Below are positions 18,050 through 28,951 of a stretch of DNA of 64,000 nt, piece by piece; position 1 is the first letter of the stretch, and each line of letters begins with the position of its first letter. A program made the position numbers and the translations under genes. The notes beneath the pieces were generated by a model that had not been told where the DNA came from, searched no databases, and saw only the letters and a program-made list of their open reading frames with translations. The DNA lies in NCBI RefSeq assembly GCF_002287065.1, contig NZ_NSJZ01000005.1, positions 124,001 to 188,000 of the forward strand, written 5' to 3'. Source of the DNA: Paracoccus salipaludis (lineage in GTDB: Bacteria > Pseudomonadota > Alphaproteobacteria > Rhodobacterales > Rhodobacteraceae).

Positions 18050-18063
18050 TTGCCCAAAGTCAA
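18050..18063 (-). promoter_or_regulatory. NNR/FNR-type box upstream of norC
   Basis: The minus strand reads TTGAC-TTTG-GGCAA, a near-palindrome of the FNR family type with one perfect half-site. A TATCCG element at 18028-18023 lies 31 bases from the box centre, so the box would be at about -41.5, the class II activator position. Binding by the NNR-type regulator at 11772 is inferred. Confidence 0.75.
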
Positions 18064-18097
18064 CGGACCGTGACCTGGCCGTGATTTTCCCGCGCCG

Positions 18098-18979
18098 TCA
18101 GAGCGGCAGCAGCGCCTCGAGCCGCGCCTGAGGAAAGGCGCGCAGCGCGGCGTCGAGGGCGGGACGCTCCATCAGCACGGCGGCGGTGGACAGCGCATCC
18201 GCCACGGCGGCGCTGTCCGCGCTGACCGAAACCAGCGCCCAGCGCGGCCCCTGCCCGCGCGGCCCGAGGATATGCGCGCGGTCCCCCGCCGGACCGATCC
18301 GCGTTCCGAAGGGGGCCGAGGTCGCCAGCGCCCGGCCCCGCAGCGTGAGCTCGCGCAGCCGCTCGCCGGCGGGCGTCTCGATTCGCGCCTGCCAGCCCGA
18401 GGTGCCCAGCGCCCGGACCTCGCCCGCGTCGATCAGCACCTCGGCCAGCCGGTGACGCGCGGCCACCTCGGCCAGCCGGTCGGCGGCGAACCCTTGCGCG
18501 ATCCCGTTCAGCGTCAGCGCCATGCCCGGCCGCGCCAGCCGGATCTCGGCCGGGCCGGCGCGCAGCCCTTCCCAGCCGACCAGCGCAAGCGCGGGCGCTT
18601 CGTCCTGCCCCAGCCGGCGCGCCTGCCACAGCGGCTGCACGGTCGGGTCGAAGGCGCCGCCCGTCGCGGCATGGACGCGCCCGGCCAGGTCCAGAAGCGC
18701 CAGCATGTCGTCCGAGGGATGGGCCAGCCGCCCCAGGGCATTCAGCCGCATCAGCTCGGACCCGCCGAACAGCGAGAACTGCCGCTCGACCGACCGCAGG
18801 GCGCGTTCGGCCTCGGCGAAGAAGGCGCGGGCGGCGGCGGGGGTGCCGCCCTCGACCGTCAGCGCGACATCGGCGCCCAGCGCCACGCCCTGCCAGTGGT
18901 GGCGGGTGGGCGCAGCGGCGGCGGGCAAGACCAGCGCGCAGGCCGAAAGGGCAAGGAAACGGCGGCGGGGCAGGATCAT
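18098..18979 (-). CDS. nirX: NirX, ApbE-family FAD:protein FMN transferase
   Basis: 293 residues with a twin-arginine-like signal (PRRRFLALSACALVLPAAAA). ApbE signatures: VERQFSLFGGSELMRLN, GGAFDPTVQPLW, LNGIAQGFAADRLAE, ATSAPFGTRI and the metal-site region ADSAAVADALSTAAVLM. ApbE enzymes attach FMN from FAD to a Thr/Ser of target flavoproteins in the periplasm. The neighbour NirI carries a matching acceptor motif, so NirI is the likely substrate. Its start overlaps the stop of the NnrS gene (ATGA). Last gene of nirI-nnrS-nirX. Confidence 0.9.
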   Translation of the reverse strand: MILPRRRFLALSACALVLPAAAAPTRHHWQGVALGADVALTVEGGTPAAARAFFAEAERALRSVERQFSLFGGSELMRLNALGRLAHPSDDMLALLDLAGRVHAATGGAFDPTVQPLWQARRLGQDEAPALALVGWEGLRAGPAEIRLARPGMALTLNGIAQGFAADRLAEVAARHRLAEVLIDAGEVRALGTSGWQARIETPAGERLRELTLRGRALATSAPFGTRIGPAGDRAHILGPRGQGPRWALVSVSADSAAVADALSTAAVLMERPALDAALRAFPQARLEALLPL

Positions 18980-20187
18980 GAGGCGTCCCCCTTGACCGGG
19001 CGCGGCGAGGTCCAGACGGGCCACAGCGCCAGAAGGTAAAGCACGAAGGCCAGGATCCACAGCGCCCCCGCGCCCAGCGTGCCCGCCGCGTGGAACGAGC
19101 CGGGCCAGGCCGAGGCCGCCCAGCGCAGCAGGGTGGCCAGCGGGATCAGCCCGTAGGCCAGCGCCACGGTCGCGGGGGCGCGCAGGGGGCGGCCCGAATG
19201 GCCGATGCTGGCGCGGCTCATCACCGCCAGCGTCATGCCGCCGATGGCGCCGACGCCCAGAATGTGCAGCGCCCCGATCTCGGACCCGAGGCCCAGCAGC
19301 GCGAGGCCCCAGGCCAGCAGCCCCAGCGCCAGCATGGCATAGCCCGCGTGCAGCGCCCAGACGATCGGCTCGCCCAGCGTGGACAGCCCGCGCCAGCCCG
19401 CCAGCCGCAGCCCCGCCGCGATCCCGGCGGCGGTGGCGACGGCGCCGGTCGGCAGGTCGGGCGCGCCCGCAAGCGCCAGAAGGGCCGTCAGGATCGGCAG
19501 GGCGACGCCCGCGATCTCAAGCGGCTTGCGCGACACCGGGACCGGGGACGCGGGATTCCCGCGCAGCAGCGCGTTGCGGGTGAAGGCCGGGGTGACGCGC
19601 CCGCCCAGCACCGCGATCATGGCCGAAACCGTCAGCAGCCCGCCGCGCATCCCCTGCGCCTCGGTCGCGCTCCAGCCGATCCAGTCGAGGTGGACCAGGA
19701 GGTTCGAGGTCCAGAACAGCGTCAGCAGCGCGATGAACATCAGGTTCTGGGGCTTGGGCCTGATCATCAGCATCGCCACCATCCGCGCGCCCAGAACCGG
19801 CACGAAGGCCAGGTCCAGCAGCGCCACCACCCCGGCGGGCAGCGCGCCCGAGAACCAGACCGCGACACGCCCCGCCAGCCACAGCCCCGCGACCAGCGCC
19901 ACGAAGCGGTCCGTGGGCGCGGGCGCGCCGGTCCAGTTCGGCACCGCGGTCAGGAAGAAGCCGCCCAGCGCGGCGCTGGCGAAGCCGAAGACCATCTCGT
20001 GCGCGTGCCAGGCGATGGGGCCGGGGGCGAAGGGCAGCTCGGCCGCGCCCGCCGTCCACAGCAGCCAGACGGCGATGGCGGCCACCGCGTAAAGCCCTGC
20101 GGCCATGAAGAAGACGCGCCAGCCGTCGCGGAAAAGGATGGGCAAGGACGGGGTTGGGGTTGGGGTGGAGGAAGCGGTCATGGTCAT
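18976..20187 (-). CDS. NnrS family heme-copper membrane protein
   Basis: 403 residues with about twelve membrane helices. NnrS hallmarks are IAWHAHEMVFGF near residue 60, GRVTPAFTRNAL in the middle and MSRASIGHSGRPL near 330; the histidines are the presumed heme/copper ligands. NnrS proteins protect against NO and nitrosative stress when NO is produced by denitrification. Its ATG 20187 overlaps the nirI stop; ATG 20181 is also in frame. The gene lies between nirI and nirX, which adjoin each other in the described Paracoccus nirIX pair. Confidence 0.88.
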   Translation of the reverse strand: MTMTASSTPTPTPSLPILFRDGWRVFFMAAGLYAVAAIAVWLLWTAGAAELPFAPGPIAWHAHEMVFGFASAALGGFFLTAVPNWTGAPAPTDRFVALVAGLWLAGRVAVWFSGALPAGVVALLDLAFVPVLGARMVAMLMIRPKPQNLMFIALLTLFWTSNLLVHLDWIGWSATEAQGMRGGLLTVSAMIAVLGGRVTPAFTRNALLRGNPASPVPVSRKPLEIAGVALPILTALLALAGAPDLPTGAVATAAGIAAGLRLAGWRGLSTLGEPIVWALHAGYAMLALGLLAWGLALLGLGSEIGALHILGVGAIGGMTLAVMSRASIGHSGRPLRAPATVALAYGLIPLATLLRWAASAWPGSFHAAGTLGAGALWILAFVLYLLALWPVWTSPRPVKGDAS

Positions 20188-22415
20188 GACGTCACCTGCT
20201 GGGACCGGAAGGCCGGCGGTTGTTCGGAGCCCGGCGCCGCTGCGCCGGCATGGGCGCCCGCGGGCACCTGGGTGGGTTCGATGGGCGGCGGCACGGGGCC
20301 GGTCGCGGGCGCGGTGGGGACGGGCGGCGCCTTGAAGCCGCCCGCGCCCCGCGCCCGGCGCTTGAGGACGGGACAGGTGTTCTCGTCGTCCATGATCGTC
20401 TGGCAGCGCAGGCACATGACGCATTCGTTGGGGTTGATGCGCCCCAGCGGGTCGATCGCGCCCACCGGGCATTTCGTTTCGCACAGCCGGCACTCGCGCC
20501 CGCACTGGGGGCGGCGCTTGAGCCAGTCGAAGATCTTCAGCTTGGCCGGGATCGCCAGTCCCGCTCCCAGGGGGCAGACATAGCGGCAGAAGAAGCGCTC
20601 GATGAAGAGCCCCGCCCCCAGCAGGGCCAGCGCGTAAAGGACGAAGGGCCAGGGCCGCAGGAAATACATCGAGATCGCGGTCTTGAAGGGCTCGGCTTCG
20701 GCAAGGACCAGCGACCTTTCCATCGAATAGAAGGACAGCGCCACGATCGCCACGAACAGCGTGTACTTGATAACCCACAGCCGCTCGTGCAGCGCCTGCG
20801 GCACGGCGATCTGGCGCAGGCCCAGCCTTTGCGCCGCGGCGTTGGTCAGTTCCTGCAGCGCGCCGAAGGGACACAGCCAGCCGCAGAAGACGCCCCGGCC
20901 CCAGAACAGCATCCCCAGGGCAACCGCCGACCACAGCACGAAGATCAGCGGCGCCACCAGGAAGGTTTCCCAGTGGAAGCCTGACAGGAGCGCGTGCAGG
21001 AAGGCCACAACCTGCACGATGGACAGTTGCGCGTTCAGGCCCCAGCCCAGCACGACCAGCGTGACGAACAGATAGGCCAGCCGCACGCGCCGCCACAGGC
21101 CCGCGCGGCGCACCAGCCATTCCTGCCCGAAGAGGATCAGCCCCAGCAGGCCCAGCATCGCGCCCACCACGGCGACCTGGGGCTTCTTGGCCTGCCAGAA
21201 CTGCTGCCACAGCGGGATCTCGGGCACGGGCGGGGCCAGGCGGAAGGCCTCGGGGACGCTGACCTGCGCAGACAGCGGCAGGGCAAGGGTGCCCCCGTCC
21301 CCGGCGGCCGGGCGGGTCGCGGTGACGGTTACGGTGAAGGGCTGCGTCAGGTCGATGCCGCCGCGTTCCGGGTCGGCGTTGATGCGGAACACGCTGCGTT
21401 CCGTGAAGGACGGCGCGCCCTCGGCGGCGATGCGGTTGACTTGGGCATAGCCCTCGGCGGCGGGGGTCAGGGTGACCTCGCCCTGGGTCACGGCGATCCG
21501 CTCGAATGTCCCGGCGCGCTTCCATCCGGTGCCGCGATGGCCCGTAGCCCCGCGCGAGAAGACCGCCAGCAGCGCCTCGCCCGAGGCGCGCGCGCCCGCG
21601 ACCGCATTGAAGGGCTGCTGGCCCAGCAGGCTGCGGCCCGCGGTGGGGGTGTCGATGATGCCGGCCCAGAATTCCAGGAACGGCTCGTCCGAGGGGGTGG
21701 GCACCTGCCGCGCCCCGGCGAAGGCCCGGGCGGCGTCGGCCATGCTGGCGCGGGCATGGGACAGCGCCCCCATGGCCTCCAGCGCCGCCCAGTCGGCGGG
21801 CTGATAGGCCACGCGGTCGATCACGCCGCCCTCGCCCTGCGCGGCGCCCAGGATGCGCGCGGTCCGCAGGACGCCGTCCCGGATCACCCCGGTCGAGACG
21901 GTGGCGCGGGAAATCACGTCGGGAAGGCCCTCGGCGTCCTCGCCGGGGCGGGTCGTGTCATAGCCGCGGAAGCCGTCCACATAGGCGGCGATGTCGGCGT
22001 CCGAGATGCCCAGCGTCAGCACGGGTTCCGCATGGCGCATCAGCCGCGCCCCCGCCACGCGCCCGTCCGGCGCGACGGCCACAAGCACGTCCAGCGGGCG
22101 CCCCGAATAGCCGGTCGAGTTCGCCAGTTCCCAAGTCGAGCCGATCAGGCCCAAGGGCTGGCCCTCGGCCTCGACCCGCCAGCCGGGAACCGGGGCCTCC
22201 TGCCGCGCCACGCCGGGCTGGCGGTCCGGCGGCAGTTGGAACAGCGCGGCGGCAAGGGCCGCGTCGGGGGACGCGGGCGCGCTCGCCTCGGCGGACGCGG
22301 AGAGCCCCGTGCCCCCCTCCCGCGCCAGGGCCGGAACGGCCCCCCAGCCCAGAGCCGCCAGCGACAGCATGGCGGCGGCGCGGGCAAGGCGGCGAAGGGG
22401 TGCGGACAGCTTCAT
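20184..22415 (-). CDS. nirI: NirI, NosR-like flavo-iron-sulfur membrane regulator of nirS
   Basis: 743 residues. Signal sequence (about 1-31), a periplasmic FMN-binding domain with acceptor motif DVISRATVS (T172 likely carries covalent FMN), five to six membrane helices, two C-x3-CP motifs (FCGWLCP near 508, FCRYVCP near 611) and a ferredoxin-like end with CRLCETKCPVGA and CVMCLRCQ. NosR-type proteins pass electrons across the membrane; Paracoccus NirI is required for nirS expression. The last ~60 residues form an Ala/Pro-rich tail. ATG 22415 follows GGGGGG; ATG 22421 is the alternative. Divergent from nirS. Confidence 0.95.
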   Translation of the reverse strand: MKLSAPLRRLARAAAMLSLAALGWGAVPALAREGGTGLSASAEASAPASPDAALAAALFQLPPDRQPGVARQEAPVPGWRVEAEGQPLGLIGSTWELANSTGYSGRPLDVLVAVAPDGRVAGARLMRHAEPVLTLGISDADIAAYVDGFRGYDTTRPGEDAEGLPDVISRATVSTGVIRDGVLRTARILGAAQGEGGVIDRVAYQPADWAALEAMGALSHARASMADAARAFAGARQVPTPSDEPFLEFWAGIIDTPTAGRSLLGQQPFNAVAGARASGEALLAVFSRGATGHRGTGWKRAGTFERIAVTQGEVTLTPAAEGYAQVNRIAAEGAPSFTERSVFRINADPERGGIDLTQPFTVTVTATRPAAGDGGTLALPLSAQVSVPEAFRLAPPVPEIPLWQQFWQAKKPQVAVVGAMLGLLGLILFGQEWLVRRAGLWRRVRLAYLFVTLVVLGWGLNAQLSIVQVVAFLHALLSGFHWETFLVAPLIFVLWSAVALGMLFWGRGVFCGWLCPFGALQELTNAAAQRLGLRQIAVPQALHERLWVIKYTLFVAIVALSFYSMERSLVLAEAEPFKTAISMYFLRPWPFVLYALALLGAGLFIERFFCRYVCPLGAGLAIPAKLKIFDWLKRRPQCGRECRLCETKCPVGAIDPLGRINPNECVMCLRCQTIMDDENTCPVLKRRARGAGGFKAPPVPTAPATGPVPPPIEPTQVPAGAHAGAAAPGSEQPPAFRSQQVTS

Positions 22416-22512
22416 GGACATCCCCCCGATGGACCCAGCGAGTTCGCGGCGGCGGTCAGGCGCTGCAACCGCGAGCAGAGCGTCACAGTCGCCGGAAACT
22501 TCACAGCGTGCC

Positions 22513-22526
22513 TTAACCGAAGTCAA
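22513..22526 (+). promoter_or_regulatory. NNR box between nirI and nirS
   Basis: TTAAC-CGAA-GTCAA, almost identical in form to the NNR boxes of Paracoccus nir promoters. Its centre is 68 bases before the nirS ATG; a GCTAAC element at 22546-22551 sits 28-30 bases further on, close to the spacing expected for activation from -41.5. It is the only such box in the 172-base nirI/nirS gap, so it may serve both directions. Confidence 0.85.
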
Positions 22527-22536
22527 AGACTTGTGA

Positions 22537-24630
<2,094 letters not shown>

Positions 24631-24645
24631 TCGTTCGATCCGGAA

Positions 24646-24672
24646 GGGGCGCGCGGGCCAGCCGCGCGCCCC
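24646..24672 (+). terminator. Hairpin between nirS and nirE, possible attenuator
   Basis: GGGGCGCGCGG and CCGCGCGCCCC pair perfectly over 11 bases with a 5-base loop. No T-run follows, so full termination is unlikely. Its place after the first, most abundantly needed gene suggests partial termination or protection of the nirS message. Confidence 0.65.
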
Positions 24673-24709
24673 ACCCATCCCCAGCAGAAAGCCGCAAGGG
24701 AACAGGCAC

Positions 24710-25495
24710 ATGGCGGGCAAGGTCTATCTTATCGGCGCAGGACCGGGCGACCCCGAACTGCTGACGGTCCGCGCGATGCGCCTGCTGCAATCGGCCGAGA
24801 TCGTGGTCCACGACCGGCTGGTCAGCCCCGAGATCATGGCGCTGATCCCCCCCGCCGCCCGCCGCATTTCCGTCGGCAAGTCCGCGGGCTTCCATTCCGT
24901 CCCCCAGGACCAGATCAACGGGCTTCTGGTGGCCCTCGCGCGCGAGGGCCACACCGTCCTGCGCCTGAAGGGGGGCGATCCCCTGATCTTCGGCCGCGGC
25001 TCGGAAGAAGCCGAGGAACTGGCCGCGGCGGGCATCTCCTATTCCTATGTCCCCGGCATCACCGCCGCGCAGGGCGCGGCCTCCTCGACCGGCGTGCCGC
25101 TGACCCACCGGGGCCTTGCGACCGGAGTGCGCTACGTCACCGGCCACCGGGCGCGCGACGAGGTGCTGGACCTCGACTGGTCGAGCCTCGCGGACCCCGA
25201 CACCACGCTGGTCGTCTACATGGGCGCCGCCAACATGGCCGAGATCGCCGCCCGGCTGATCGCCGCGGGGATGCCCGTGGACCTGCCGGTGCTGGCCGTC
25301 GCCCATGCCACCACCCCGCGCGAGGCGCGGATGCTGTCGGACCTGACCCATATCGGCGCCGACCTGGCCCGCGCGCCGATGGAGGCGCCGGTCCTGTTCA
25401 TGATCGGCCGCGTCGCGGGCCTTCATGAAACCGCCGCCCTGCCCCTGCCGCGCGATTTGCGCGCCGCGCACCTGCGGGTCGTCGGGCATGGCTGA
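24710..25495 (+). CDS. nirE: Uroporphyrinogen-III C-methyltransferase NirE
   Basis: 261 residues. SUMT signatures: VYLIGAGPGDPELLTVRAMRLL at the start, VVHDRLVSPEI, VLRLKGGDPLIFGRGSEEAEEL and TGHRARDEVLDLDW. It transfers two methyl groups from S-adenosylmethionine to uroporphyrinogen III to give precorrin-2, the entry to heme d1 synthesis. It lacks CysG-type dehydrogenase/ferrochelatase domains. Its stop overlaps the nirC start by eight bases. Confidence 0.96.
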   Translation: MAGKVYLIGAGPGDPELLTVRAMRLLQSAEIVVHDRLVSPEIMALIPPAARRISVGKSAGFHSVPQDQINGLLVALAREGHTVLRLKGGDPLIFGRGSEEAEELAAAGISYSYVPGITAAQGAASSTGVPLTHRGLATGVRYVTGHRARDEVLDLDWSSLADPDTTLVVYMGAANMAEIAARLIAAGMPVDLPVLAVAHATTPREARMLSDLTHIGADLARAPMEAPVLFMIGRVAGLHETAALPLPRDLRAAHLRVVGHG

Positions 25496-25811
25496 GACGG
25501 GCCTGATCGCCGCGGCCGTTCTGGCGGCTGCGGCCTCGGTTTCGCTGGCGGCCGACATCTCGCCCCAGCGGCAGGCCGAACTGGAGCACATGGTGATCCA
25601 GGACTGCGGATCGTGCCACGGGCTGACGATGAAGGGAGGCCTGGGCAAGCCCATCACCCCCGAGGCGCTGGCGGGCTACGATCCCGAGGGTCTTGCCGCG
25701 ATCATCCTCGACGGCGTGCCCGGCACGGCGATGCCCCCCTGGCGCCCGCTGATCGCCGAGGCCGAGGCCCTGTGGATCGCCGAATACCTGAAGACGGAGA
25801 AGACCCCATGA
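25488..25811 (+). CDS. nirC: Cytochrome c55x NirC
   Basis: 107 residues: a signal-like hydrophobic N-terminus (LIAAAVLAAAASVSLAA) then a single-heme cytochrome with CGSCH near residue 40 and a likely Met ligand in GTAMPPW. NirC is a small periplasmic c-type cytochrome that can donate electrons to NirS and has been implicated in its maturation. The start overlaps nirE by eight bases, and its TGA overlaps the nirF ATG. Confidence 0.92.
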   Translation: MAETGLIAAAVLAAAASVSLAADISPQRQAELEHMVIQDCGSCHGLTMKGGLGKPITPEALAGYDPEGLAAIILDGVPGTAMPPWRPLIAEAEALWIAEYLKTEKTP

Positions 25812-26998
25812 TCCGTGCCTGCCTTTCCGCGCTGGCCCTTGTCCTGCCCCTCGCCGCCCATGCGCAAGGTGGCGTCGGGTCCGCCCTGCCCGGCACCGCC
25901 GCCGAGGCGCGCGGCACCGGCGACCTGGGGGTGGTGATCGAGCGGGCGACGGGATCGGTCCTGGTCGTGGACCAGTCCGACCGCGCGGCGCTGTGCCGGG
26001 TCGAGGGACTGGGGGACCTTTCCCATGCCTCGCTGACCTTTTCCCCCGACGAGCGCTTCGCCTATGTCTTCGGCCGCGACGGCGGGCTGTCCAAGGTGGA
26101 CATCCTGACCTGCACCCTGGAAAACCGCGTCGTGCAGGCGGGCAACGCCATCGGCGGGGCGATCTCGGACGACGGGAAACTGGTCGCGGTGTCGAACTAT
26201 GAACCCGGCGGGGTCAAGGTCTTCGACGCGGACACGCTGGAACAGGTCGCGGACATCCCCATGGGGTCCAAGACCGTGGGGCTGGCGGATGCGCCGGGGT
26301 CCCGTTTCGTCGTCGCCACCTGGGACACGGGCGAGGTCTGGGTGCTGGACCATTCGGCCGATCCCGCCGATCCGCAGGTCACGCAGGTGAAGGGCGTGGG
26401 GGCGAACCCCTATGACGCGCTGATGACGTCGGACGGACGGACCTACATCGTCGGGCTTTTCGGCGAAAAGGGCCTGACCACCATCGACCTGTGGGCCGAC
26501 CCGCCCCGGCCCCGCCGCATCCTGCCCGATTACGGCAAGAACCAGCCCGACCTGCCGGTCTACAAGATGCCGCATCTTCAGGGCTGGACGCTGGCGGGCT
26601 CGACCTATGCCCTGCCCGCCGTGGGGCTGCACCAGGTGCTCTGGGCGGACGCCGCCAGCGGCGCGGAAACCGGCCGCACGGATGTCGCGGGCCAGCCCGT
26701 CTTCGTCACCGCCCGCCCCGACGGGCGCGAGCTGTGGGTGAACTTCGCCACCCCCGACAACGGCACCGTGCAGGTGATCGACGGCATGACCCGCGAGGTG
26801 AAGCAGACGCTGCAACCCGGCAAGGGCATCCTGCACATGGAATTCACCCCGCGCGGGCGCGAGGTCTGGCTGTCGGCCCGCGACGACGACAAGGTCGTGA
26901 TCCTCGACACCCGCACCTACGAGAAGCTGGGCGAGATCGAGGCCCGGGCGCCTTCGGGCATCTTCTTCACCACCCGCGCGCACAGGACCGGCCTATGA
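25808..26998 (+). CDS. nirF: NirF, heme d1 biosynthesis protein
   Basis: 396 residues with a Sec signal peptide (MIRACLSALALVLPLAAHAQ) and no lipobox, so a soluble periplasmic protein rather than the lipoprotein form known in Pseudomonas. The rest is a propeller related to the d1 domain of NirS (repeats such as FSPDERFAYVFGRDG and PDGRELWVNFATPD), without a heme c site. NirF acts late in d1 synthesis, on a periplasmic d1 precursor. ATGA overlaps link it to nirC and nirDL. Confidence 0.95.
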   Translation: MIRACLSALALVLPLAAHAQGGVGSALPGTAAEARGTGDLGVVIERATGSVLVVDQSDRAALCRVEGLGDLSHASLTFSPDERFAYVFGRDGGLSKVDILTCTLENRVVQAGNAIGGAISDDGKLVAVSNYEPGGVKVFDADTLEQVADIPMGSKTVGLADAPGSRFVVATWDTGEVWVLDHSADPADPQVTQVKGVGANPYDALMTSDGRTYIVGLFGEKGLTTIDLWADPPRPRRILPDYGKNQPDLPVYKMPHLQGWTLAGSTYALPAVGLHQVLWADAASGAETGRTDVAGQPVFVTARPDGRELWVNFATPDNGTVQVIDGMTREVKQTLQPGKGILHMEFTPRGREVWLSARDDDKVVILDTRTYEKLGEIEARAPSGIFFTTRAHRTGL

Positions 26999-27975
26999 CC
27001 GAGCTTTCGCCCGACTGTCTCGATACCCGCCTGCTGGACGAGTTCCAGCGCGACCTGCCGCTGGTCCCCCGCCCCTTCGCCGCGATGGCCGAGGTCCTGG
27101 GAACCACCGAGGCGGATGTGCTGGAACGGCTGGAACGCCTGCAGGACTGCGGCCGGATCAGCCGCGTCGGCGCGACCTGCCGTCCGAACACGGCGGGCGC
27201 CTCGACGCTGGCCGCGCTGGCGATCCCCGCGGCGCGGATCGAGGAGGTCGCCGCCATCGTCGGCGCCGAGCCGGGGGTGAACCATTCCTACCTGCGCGAG
27301 GACCGCTGGAACCTGTGGTTCGTCGCCACCGCGCCGTCCGAGGACGAGCTTGCCGCCTGTCTGGCCCGCATCGAGGCGGCCTCTGCCCTGCCCGTCCTGT
27401 CGCTGCCGCTGGTCCGCCCCTTCAACATCGACCTCGGCTTCCGCCTGCGCGGGCCGCGCGAGCCCCTGGGACTGGACCGCGCGCCCGACATGGAGGCGCT
27501 GCGCGAGGACGACCGTCCGCTGATGCAGGCGCTGTCCGAGGGGCTGGACCTCGTGCCCGCCCCCTTCGCCGCCCTGGCGGACCGGCTGGGTCATGACGAA
27601 ACCGAGGTCATCGCCCGCATCCGGGCGCTGGCGCGGGCCCGCATCCTGACCCGCGTGGGCGTCATCGTGCGCCACCGGGCGCTCGGCTGGGCGGCCAATG
27701 CGATGGTGGTCTGGCAACTGCCCGAACCCGGCATCGAGGCGGCGGGCCGGGCGCTTTCGCAGGTGCCGGGCGTGACGCTGTGCTACCAGCGCCGTCTGGT
27801 GCCGGGCGTCTGGGACTGGCCGCTCTTCTGCATGATCCACGCCCGCTCGCGCGAGGAGGCGCTGGAAGTGCTGGACCGCGCCTGCGCCCTGCCGGACCTG
27901 GCCGGGGTTCCCCACAAGATCCTGTTCTCGACCCGCTGCTTCAAGCAGCGCGGCGCATTGATCGAGGCCGCATGA
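26995..27975 (+). CDS. nirDL: NirDL fusion, siroheme decarboxylase subunit
   Basis: 326 residues made of two AsnC/Lrp-like modules: residues ~1-160 (NirD-type, LLDEFQRDLPLVPRPFAAMAEVLG then WNLWFVATAP) and ~165-326 (NirL-type, LMQALSEGLDLVPAPFAALADRLG then CYQRRLVPGVWDWPLFCMIHA). NirDL with NirG and NirH removes the acetate carboxyls of siroheme to give didecarboxysiroheme. The fused form is known in Paracoccus. Despite the helix-turn-helix it is an enzyme. Confidence 0.93.
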   Translation: MTELSPDCLDTRLLDEFQRDLPLVPRPFAAMAEVLGTTEADVLERLERLQDCGRISRVGATCRPNTAGASTLAALAIPAARIEEVAAIVGAEPGVNHSYLREDRWNLWFVATAPSEDELAACLARIEAASALPVLSLPLVRPFNIDLGFRLRGPREPLGLDRAPDMEALREDDRPLMQALSEGLDLVPAPFAALADRLGHDETEVIARIRALARARILTRVGVIVRHRALGWAANAMVVWQLPEPGIEAAGRALSQVPGVTLCYQRRLVPGVWDWPLFCMIHARSREEALEVLDRACALPDLAGVPHKILFSTRCFKQRGALIEAA

Positions 27976-28454
27976 CCCGCCCTTCCCGCACCGTCCTGCC
28001 GCCCGAGGCACTGGACCCCACCGACCGCGCCATCCTGAACGCGCTGCAGGACGGCTTCCCCCTGACCCCCTGCCCCTATGACGATGCGGCCGCCGCGCTG
28101 GGCATCACGGGCGAGGACCTGATCGCCCGCCTGTCGCGTCTGCGCGATCTCGGCGCGATCACCCGCTTCGGGCCCTTCTTCGACGCGGCCGCCATGGGCG
28201 GGGCCTTCTGCCTCTGCGCCATGGCCGTGCCGGCCCGTCGGTTCGACGAGGTCCTGACCAAGGTCAATGCGCACCCGGAGGTCGCGCATAATTATGAGCG
28301 CACGCACGCGCTGAACATGTGGTTCGTGCTGGCGACCGATTCGCCCGAAGGGATCGAGCGGACGGCGCAGGCGATCGAGGGCGAGACGGGGCTGAAGGTG
28401 ATGCTGTTTCCCAAGCTGGAAGAATATTTCATCGGCTTCCGGGTGCAGGCATGA
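27972..28454 (+). CDS. nirG: NirG, siroheme decarboxylase subunit
   Basis: 160 residues, one AsnC-like module: LDPTDRAILNALQDGFPLTPCPYDDAAAALG followed by ITRFGPFFDAAAMGG, HNYERTHALNMWFVLAT and a C-terminal KVMLFPKLEEYFIGF. It works with NirDL and NirH on siroheme. The F-G-P-F-F-D segment and the Y-E-R motif are typical of NirG. ATGA overlaps couple it to nirDL and nirH. Confidence 0.92.
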   Translation: MTRPSRTVLPPEALDPTDRAILNALQDGFPLTPCPYDDAAAALGITGEDLIARLSRLRDLGAITRFGPFFDAAAMGGAFCLCAMAVPARRFDEVLTKVNAHPEVAHNYERTHALNMWFVLATDSPEGIERTAQAIEGETGLKVMLFPKLEEYFIGFRVQA

Positions 28455-28939
28455 CCGCCACCCTGGACCCCATCGACCGTGGCATCATCAAGGCCACGCA
28501 GGCCGGGCTGCCGCTGGTGGCCGAACCTTACGCCGCCGTGGCCGAGGCCGTCGGGCTGACCGAGGCCGAGGTGATCGACCGCATGAGCGCCATGCAGGCG
28601 CGCGGCATCATCCGCCGCATCGCGGTCGCCCCGAACCATTATGCGCTGGGCATGACCGCCAACGGGATGAGCGTCTGGGACGTGGCCGACGACCGCATCT
28701 CGGACCTGGGCGCGCGGATCGGGGCCTTGCCCTACGTGACCCATTGCTACCAGCGCCCGCGCGCCCTGCCCGACTGGCCCTACAACCTGTTTGCCATGCT
28801 GCATGGGGAAAGCCAGGAAGAGGTCGAGGCGAAGCGCGCCGAGGTCGCCTCGATCCTGGGCGCGGCCTGCCGGGGCCACGACATCCTGTATTCGACCCGC
28901 ATCCTGAAGAAGACCGGGTTGCGGCTGCGCGATGAATAA
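28451..28939 (+). CDS. nirH: NirH, siroheme decarboxylase subunit
   Basis: 162 residues, an AsnC-like module: LDPIDRGIIKATQAGLPLVAEPYAAVAEAVG, IIRRIAVAPNHYALG, then THCYQRPRALPDWPYNLFAMLHG and a terminal DILYSTRILKKTGLRLR. The C-Y-Q-R-P motif matches the NirH/AhbB side of the decarboxylase. It ends 12 bases before nirJ and overlaps nirG by four. Confidence 0.92.
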   Translation: MTATLDPIDRGIIKATQAGLPLVAEPYAAVAEAVGLTEAEVIDRMSAMQARGIIRRIAVAPNHYALGMTANGMSVWDVADDRISDLGARIGALPYVTHCYQRPRALPDWPYNLFAMLHGESQEEVEAKRAEVASILGAACRGHDILYSTRILKKTGLRLRDE

Positions 28940-28951
28940 AAGGGGGCGCCG

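Noticed and set aside
27003..28939. nirDL, nirG and nirH as Lrp-type transcription regulators
   Set aside because: They contain AsnC-like folds, but their place in nir and specific motifs identify them as siroheme decarboxylase subunits.
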